Assembly: GCA_022559845.1 (NCBI GenBank) | Contig: CM040117.1 | Span: forward strand, 13,416,856-13,480,855 | Source of the DNA: Amorphophallus konjac | Taxonomy: Eukaryota > Streptophyta > Magnoliopsida > Alismatales > Araceae | Direction: 5' to 3' | Length of the DNA: 64,000 nucleotides | Shown: positions 58,801-64,000 of the stretch, piece by piece | Layout of the letters: each line of letters opens with the position of its first letter | Position numbering within the stretch: the first letter of the stretch is position 1 | Position numbers and translations under genes: made by a program | The notes under the pieces: generated by a model | Databases searched by the model: none | What the model was told of the DNA's origin: nothing | Seen by the model: the letters and a program-made list of their open reading frames with translations, nothing else

Positions 58801-60229
58801 GAGGTTGTGGTTGTTGTTGCTGGGGTTGGCGTAATGGAGGCATATTATCCTGGGGTGGATTATTTTGGGGTGGATGACGAAGAGGGAAAGGACCCGGTTG
58901 AAGGGGAAGTCGGGGCATTTGTGGAGGCCTTGGGTTGACTGCATAGTTGGCATTGTTGACCGCACTGACTTGCTCATTTGTCACGACCCCTTCTGTGGCT
59001 CCGCCCGGGACACCAGCGCCTGTCTTTCTGATCACTTTGGGTTTCGGCGACTCAAACATGTTCATGATGGGGGAGTCTTTTAGCTGGGTTTGGATGTACC
59101 GGGCCCTTTCATAGAGTTCCTCTATTGTAGTAAGTTTATTCATGGCCAGGACATGTCTGAACTGTGGGGTTGCATTAGACACAATCATCTTCACTTGTTC
59201 GGGCTCGGAGAGGGTATCCCTTATTCTTTCCGCCAGAGACCTACATCTATCAGCATATCGGACAAAATCCTCGTCGGGTTTCATCTTTTCGGCCACTAGG
59301 TCGGTAATGGAGAGTGAGGGACCGACCCTATCCCTATATTTCTGCAAGAACCTTCTCTGTGCTATTTCAAAATTCTCGGCCTCGCGGGGCTCCAAGGAAT
59401 AGAACCACTCAAGCGCGGGACCATCCAATGATCTCCGAAAGAGGTATGCCAGGGACCTTTGATCATTTTACCAATAGGAGGACTCATACATGAAGTCCTT
59501 GAGGTGAATGAAGGGGTTTCCGGTACCATTATATCTGCGGTACGTGGGCATTTCGGAGGGAGGAAGATGAATGACGGGAAGGATTGGCAAAGCAACCTCC
59601 GGGGTGGCTTTCACGTCCACCATTCTTCTTAGATTTTGAAACTACTCGTCCATGCGATTGAACCTATTGAGGAGCGATTGGGCGAGCTCCTCTGGAGGTG
59701 AAGGTGGCACTTGCCACTGGGGGAGAAACTATCTCCTGGAGACTTGAGGGGGAAACCCCGAATGAGAGGGAGCTGTCGGACCGCCGACAGTTGGCCCTGG
59801 CTGGAGCGGTGTGTGGGGAACAACGGGAGTTTGAGATTGTGACGGGAACTGGAATGAGGGTGGTTGTTGGCTCGCTTATCCTTGAAGCGAGGGAGACTGG
59901 ATGGCTTGCGCCAATGAGGGAGATGGAATGGCCTGCACGGACTCTTGGAGAGGTGCGATGACCGGAGTTGATTCCTGGGGCGTGGGGGAAACAGATTTCC
60001 CCTTTAGAATGGCCTGGAAGGCCCGGAGCTGTTCAGAGGTAAGCTCCGTGTTGGCGAGGACGCCCAGTAAAGAAGAGATATCCTGTGGTGGGGACGTGTC
60101 CCCGGCAATAACCTGCACCTCATGCGAGAGGTCATGAGAAGGACCCGAGTCCATAGCATAGACTCGCGGGTCGGCTGACAAACCACGGCTAGGGTGGTTC
60201 TCCTCAAAAGACTCGTGAGACATGCTCAC
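55895..60229 (-). pseudogene. gag-pro: Ogre-like gag-protease with seven stops
   Basis: One minus-strand frame from ATG 60229 to TGA 55895. Internal stops: TAA 59876, TAG 59729, TAG 59642, TAA 59468, TAA 58739, TAG 58370 and TAA 56729 (first plus-strand base of each); no frameshift. Gag: YNGTGNPFIHLKDF, then LDGPALEWFYSLEP. A CYVxH-type finger is present as KYCVYHRQPGHTVDYYFHF, where the final cysteine is tyrosine. A glutamine-rich stretch and a proline-rich linker follow. The protease has D-T-G at 57239-57247 (CLVDTGASINVIS) and AILGRPYIDAMDAV. The end overlaps the pol start by ATGA (55895-55898). Confidence 0.9.
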
Positions 60230-60824
60230 AGTTTTCCCAGAACGTAAAAATATACACTAGCAAGTAGGTAGCAGAGATTATCAAACAAGTGGATGCCTTT
60301 ACGCCCTTTTTTTGTGTTTTGATTTTGATGATTTTTTGTATTTTTTAGCGAGATCCGAAGTTCACATAAAATGGGGACCCTAGTTTGTTTTTGTTTCACC
60401 GCCGTGTCAACTAGGGTCTCTCGTCTCACCACGAATGAAATGACTAGCTCCGGGGAACTTTAATGGTACAACCAGCCCAGTGAACGAAGAGGAGATTCTT
60501 CGATGTCGGGGACTTACGGAGGTCCCAGTGTAGGAGATTCTAGTCCGTTGAGAGGAATTCCCAAACGGAGAGTCCTTCCTTCACCGGGAAAGGGTGATCC
60601 TCAAAAAATGAAAAAAGGATAGAAAAGAGGAATGGATGTATGCAATGAAATGCTGACAGATATATAGAGTAAGAAAACAACAGAAATAACAGACATATAA
60701 TAAACAAACAACCAATCACAACTGATAGTGCTGCTGTGAGCACAACGGGGGCATGCGCGGGCGCCAAGGTGGAGAGGCACGGATGGTGCCAAACTTGCAA
60801 GGGTAGCCGAAAGGAAGCAGTAGA
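60230..60824 (-). other. Untranslated leader of Ogre-like element
   Basis: It lies between the PBS and the gag ATG. There is no gene. An A-rich stretch lies at 60300-60350 on the minus strand. Confidence 0.5.
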
Positions 60825-60843
60825 GGTCCCACCGTGATCGCCA
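60825..60843 (-). promoter_or_regulatory. Primer binding site of Ogre-like element
   Basis: The minus strand reads TGGCGATCACGGTGGGACC, three bases after the LTR end GCTCACA. It shares TGGC and CGGTGGGACC with the PBS at 4819 and 17717. Confidence 0.6.
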
Positions 60844-61029
60844 ATCTGTGAGCGACGTCACGCGGTTCGTGGAAGAGCGGAGAAGACGCGGAGCGCGCGG
60901 GCTCCTCTTTTTTTTTTGGTGTTTGTTTGCTGCAACACAGAAATAAGAGAAGAGAGAGAAGGGACCACCACGGGAGATTGCTCCGGCGGGGCGAGCGGGA
61001 CAAGTGTGATATAGCAAGATATGGGGGTT

Positions 61030-61495
61030 AAACGGCCATAGCGGGAAGTGACTCGCCGCGGCCTCGGGGGGACGGGAATGGTGCAGAAATTAAATAACAA
61101 GAATTGAAACGGCCATTGGGAAGTGACTCGCCGTGGCCTCGAGAATATGAGCAGATAATAAGATGACAGAATATAAAGAGAATACAAAGAGCGGAAATTT
61201 AAACGGCCATTGGGGAAGTGACTCGCCGCGGCCTCGAGAACATAAACAGATAAGAATATAACGTATAAGAACGTGAATTTAAACGGCCATTGGGGAAGTG
61301 ACTCGCCGCGACCTCGAGAATATGAGTAGAATATAATAGAATATAAAGAGAATATAAGAACGGAAATTTAAACGGCCATTGGGGAAGTGACTCGCCGCGG
61401 CCTCGAGAACATGAATAGATAAGAATATAACATATAAGAACGGAAATTTAAACGGCCATTGGGGAAGTGACTCGCTGTGGCCTCGAGAACAATAT
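61030..61495. repeat. Six-copy repeat in LTR B, 77-94 bp period
   Basis: TTAAACGGCCATTGGGG followed by AAGTGACTCGCCGCGGCCTC starts at 61030, 61107, 61201, 61281, 61370 and 61450. The 45-bp core is conserved; the A-rich spacers with AGAATATAA vary in length. Confidence 0.88.
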
Positions 61496-62115
61496 GTGAT
61501 CGCCAGGGGCCAAAAGACCCCAAAAATAAGAAGGTGATCGCGCCTACCTCAAGAGCGGGAGATGGCGGGTTGCTTCTTCCTCTCCCTCCGGCCGGCCGAC
61601 GGAGAGGGCTTTCCTCGGCTACCCTTGCAAAACAACGACAAACAAATGACAAGTGGATTAGAAAGATGGAGGTGTAGTATTCAAATCCTTGTGATAAAAA
61701 TAACGAAATGATGGCAAGACACACACCTGGTTGGTGTTATCTTTTAAACCCCTCTCGGACTTGAGTAGGAGGAAAATGAGATGATGGATGTAAGAAGTGT
61801 ATAAGAAAAGGCGCCCTTATGAAGGGGGATAGGGGATACAAGATGATGAATGCAAAAGAACTACGAAGAAAAGGAAAGAATTGGCTTATTGAATGTGCCG
61901 ATCGTGAAATCCGGCGGAGCTCCGGCAGCGTGGGGACGACGTAGAAGCGCGGTGGATGAAGACGACCTTCCTCTCGCGAGCGTGAGCACCCGAGAAGCCG
62001 GCAGAACCTCCACCTATAAAAGAACCCACGGGTTAGAAAATGACTCCGTAGTCTCTGGGCTCCGGCAGCCTATCGGATCACTTCGAAGCTCTTCCAGAAC
62101 TGAGGGGGTGGGCCT

Positions 62116-62125
62116 CTATTTATAG
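62116..62125 (-). promoter_or_regulatory. TATA box of LTR B
   Basis: CTATAAATAG on the minus strand, matching 12177-12186 of LTR A in sequence and context. Confidence 0.55.
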
Positions 62126-62138
62126 AGCTGCGGAGGGT

Positions 62139-62763
62139 GGAGGCGTCCAGGACCCTGGACACCTCCATCAGGGCCGAATTAATATTTTATTCTATTTTTA
62201 TATATTTTTTTGGAATACTTTTGTGGAGGCGTCCAGGGCTCCGGACGCCTCAAACAGGTCCACCGAAAACCGACGACGGCCGCACGCGGTTTGGCACAAC
62301 GCGTGGTTTTGTGAGCGGCGCCTCGTGATTCAGAAATGGGCGCGTCCAGCTGACTGGACGTCTCTATAATTTGGATTTTTTCGCACACGACAAACCGTCG
62401 TTCGGTGAGCGGCGCCCGTGAGAGAGTTGATGGAGGCGTCCAGGGGCCTGGACGCCTCCAAAAATATATTATTTTTGTTTTTGTTTTGTCTTTTTATGCT
62501 AGGGCTGGCATTTTGATTTTTTTATATTTGTTTTATGGAGGCGTCCAGGGTCCTGGACGCCTCCACAATATATATATTTATTTATTTATTTATTTTTTAT
62601 GCCAACCGGCATTTTACACACATTTTTTATTTTTGTTTTTATGGAGGCGTCCAGGGCCCTGGACGCCTCCATTAATATATATATTTTTTATTTGGTTTGG
62701 GCCCTGAGAAAATAATAAAATGAATTAAAAAGATGGGGGCGTCCAGGGGCCTGGACGCCCCCA
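62139..62763. repeat. Seven near-perfect 26-30 bp palindromes in U3
   Basis: TGGAGGCGTCCAGG pairs with CCTGGACGCCTCCA. Copies: 62139-62167, 62224-62252, 62338-62363, 62431-62460, 62536-62565, 62642-62671 and 62734-62763. Spacing is 85-114 bp. The last copy is TGGGGGCGTCC..GGACGCCCCCA, with matched changes on both arms. Spacers are T/A-rich and mostly unrelated. Confidence 0.93.
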
Positions 62764-63023
62764 TTAAGACCCACCCGGGTCCTCAAATCAGACGTCGGTG
62801 GCCGCCCGTCAGACACCCTTCCTGATTCCGGAACCTCCTGATGCGTCTGACTGGTGTTGACGTTGTCCGAATGCCGTGACGGGACGATTCCGAATGCCGA
62901 AAAAGGCAGAAGAAGACCCAAGAAAAGGAAGCACTCGAGTGATTCGAAATGCGTAAGCCGTTGCTGGGCGTTGTATAGTAATATGAGACTTTCTTAGGAG
63001 ACGTCAAGAATGGCGTGTCTACA

Positions 63024-64000
63024 ACAGGGTATGGATTAATCCCCTTGAAGTAGAGCACAGCGTCGGCCAGGTTGCATTCTGCTGGTGTGAACAGCGACAG
63101 GTCTGCAAAGACCTTATGTTGCTCCCCATCCTAGGCATACTTGATGCATTGGTGGAGAGTTGACGGGACGACCCATTTTTCATGGAGCCAGGGTCTGCCC
63201 AGTAGCATCTTATAAGATGTGTTGGAGTCGATGATGTAGAATGTTGCCTTGGAGGTGAAATCATCGAGCACCAGGTAAACATCCACCTGGCCGAGGACGT
63301 CCTCGATGTTTTGGTTAAAGCCGGATATCTTGACTGCTTGAACCTTCTTGTGATATGGGGTCAGATATAGAGTCTTGAATGTCTTGAGCGGCATCATGTT
63401 AACAGTGGCACCAGTGTCTACCAGGATCCGGTTCACATCATGCCTGTTGACCTTCCCCTTCATGTAGAGAGGACGGTTGTGGCACGGAGGGGAAAGTAAC
63501 ATGTCTTTCTCCGTGAAGGAGATGGTGGCTGTGAAGGCTTCATAGGCAGCCGCCTTCATTTCTGCGGCATGTGCTTCATAGGCTTCCAACTCTTGGAGTA
63601 TCTTGATAAGAGTTTTCCTTAAGTCCTTACTCCAAGCAATGGCTTCCCAAATTATAATACTGGCAGGGAAGTGCTTCATCTGGTGGAGGACTTTTCGATC
63701 AACTCAGGCTCGAGCATCCTCCACAGAGGGAAGTATGTCAGGCTAAGCCTCCTGCGAGCTGCCGTGCCGCTCCCCATCAGGAAGTTGCACTGCCTTGCCC
63801 TTACCATCGGGATCAGACTAACTTTGACCACCAATGAATTCCTGGAATAGGGATGCCAATCATGGCTCTTCTGGGGGTGACTGGCGGGTTGGCTCGTCCT
63901 TGCCGGACGGTCCCGCTTGCTCTGCTGCAGAGGCCGGTACTAGTGCAGCAGCTAGGAGGCTGGTAGTAACCTCTTCAATGCCGGAAGGATCGAAAATACC
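63024..64000 (-). pseudogene. gag-pro: Tat gag-protease fragment with five stops, interrupted by LTR B
   Basis: One minus-strand frame spans from the window edge to 63024, with stops TGA 63860-63862, TAG 63818-63820, TAG 63743-63745, TGA 63704-63706 and TAG 63131-63133. The protease has LVDTGATVNMMP (about 63409-63445) and LLGRPWLHEKWVVPSTLHQC. It is related to the plus-strand Tat protease (22081-22430) but is a different copy with an intact D-T-G. The coding sequence stops abruptly at the LTR B terminus (63023). Confidence 0.88.

Larger units (their letters stand above)
60847..63023 (-). repeat. LTR B, 5' LTR of Ogre-like element
   Basis: It is 2177 bp, TGTAGACACG at 63023 to CTCACA at 60847 on the minus strand. 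U3 (62126-63023) holds seven hairpins; the TATA box is at 62116-62125. Beyond it lies a stretch homologous to LTR A (61497-62125), then six copies of an 80-90 bp repeat (61030-61495). The 63023 boundary cuts the coding frame of another element, confirming an insertion. I did not find the partner 3' LTR. Confidence 0.65.

Overview
The window looks like repeat-dense heterochromatic DNA from a flowering plant. I see no clear host gene, tRNA, rRNA or CRISPR array. The evidence for a plant is the Ty3/gypsy Tat/Ogre polyproteins with an extra archaeal-type RNase H, a Sirevirus-like Ty1/copia element with an initiator-tRNA-Met primer site, genes of the plant mobile domain (PMD) type, and plant-style TATA boxes and GT-AG introns. 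I cannot name the species.

Layout. 1-4.8 kb: 69-bp repeats, then a 3.5-kb hairpin-like minisatellite and pyrimidine tracts, ending at a minus-strand primer binding site (PBS, 4819-4837). 4.84-10.1 kb: a very long minus-strand Tat-type LTR filled with several unrelated minisatellites, with polyA signal at 8.89 kb and TATA at 9.28 kb. 10.26-11.4 kb: exon-like minus-strand sequence. 11.5-14.05 kb: a second LTR (LTR A, minus) with nine 150-bp repeats upstream of its TATA box. 14.26-30.5 kb: a plus-strand Tat element with probable 5' LTR, PBS at 17717, one long gag-pol frame (17831-27130) with two stops, and a 3' region made of several tandem arrays. 30.5-31.8 kb: an antisense coding frame cut by a 100-N assembly gap. 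31.93-33.4 kb: integrase tail and 3' region of another Tat element. 33.38-44.9 kb: a minus-strand Sirevirus-like copia element with one full LTR (33377-36229) and one truncated LTR. 45.35-45.9 kb: fragment of a related LTR. 46-50.4 kb: two plus-strand PMD-type genes, a truncated one and a six-exon nearly complete one. 52.1-63.0 kb: a minus-strand Ogre-like element (integrase at 52.1 kb up to gag at 60.2 kb, PBS at 60.8 kb, LTR B 60847-63023). 63.02-64 kb: gag-protease of yet another minus-strand Tat element, into which LTR B is inserted.

How it fits together. The elements are nested and decayed. The PMD gene lies antisense in the 3' region of the Ogre-like element, and the 30.5-31.8 kb frame has the same relation to the plus-strand Tat element, so an antisense gene downstream of pol is a recurring module here. 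Decay is almost entirely by nonsense change: I count 28 in-frame stops in these reading frames against one frameshift. The LTRs and 3' regions repeatedly carry hairpin-capable or minisatellite arrays, and one 13-14 bp minisatellite motif is shared by a Ty3-type and a Ty1-type LTR.
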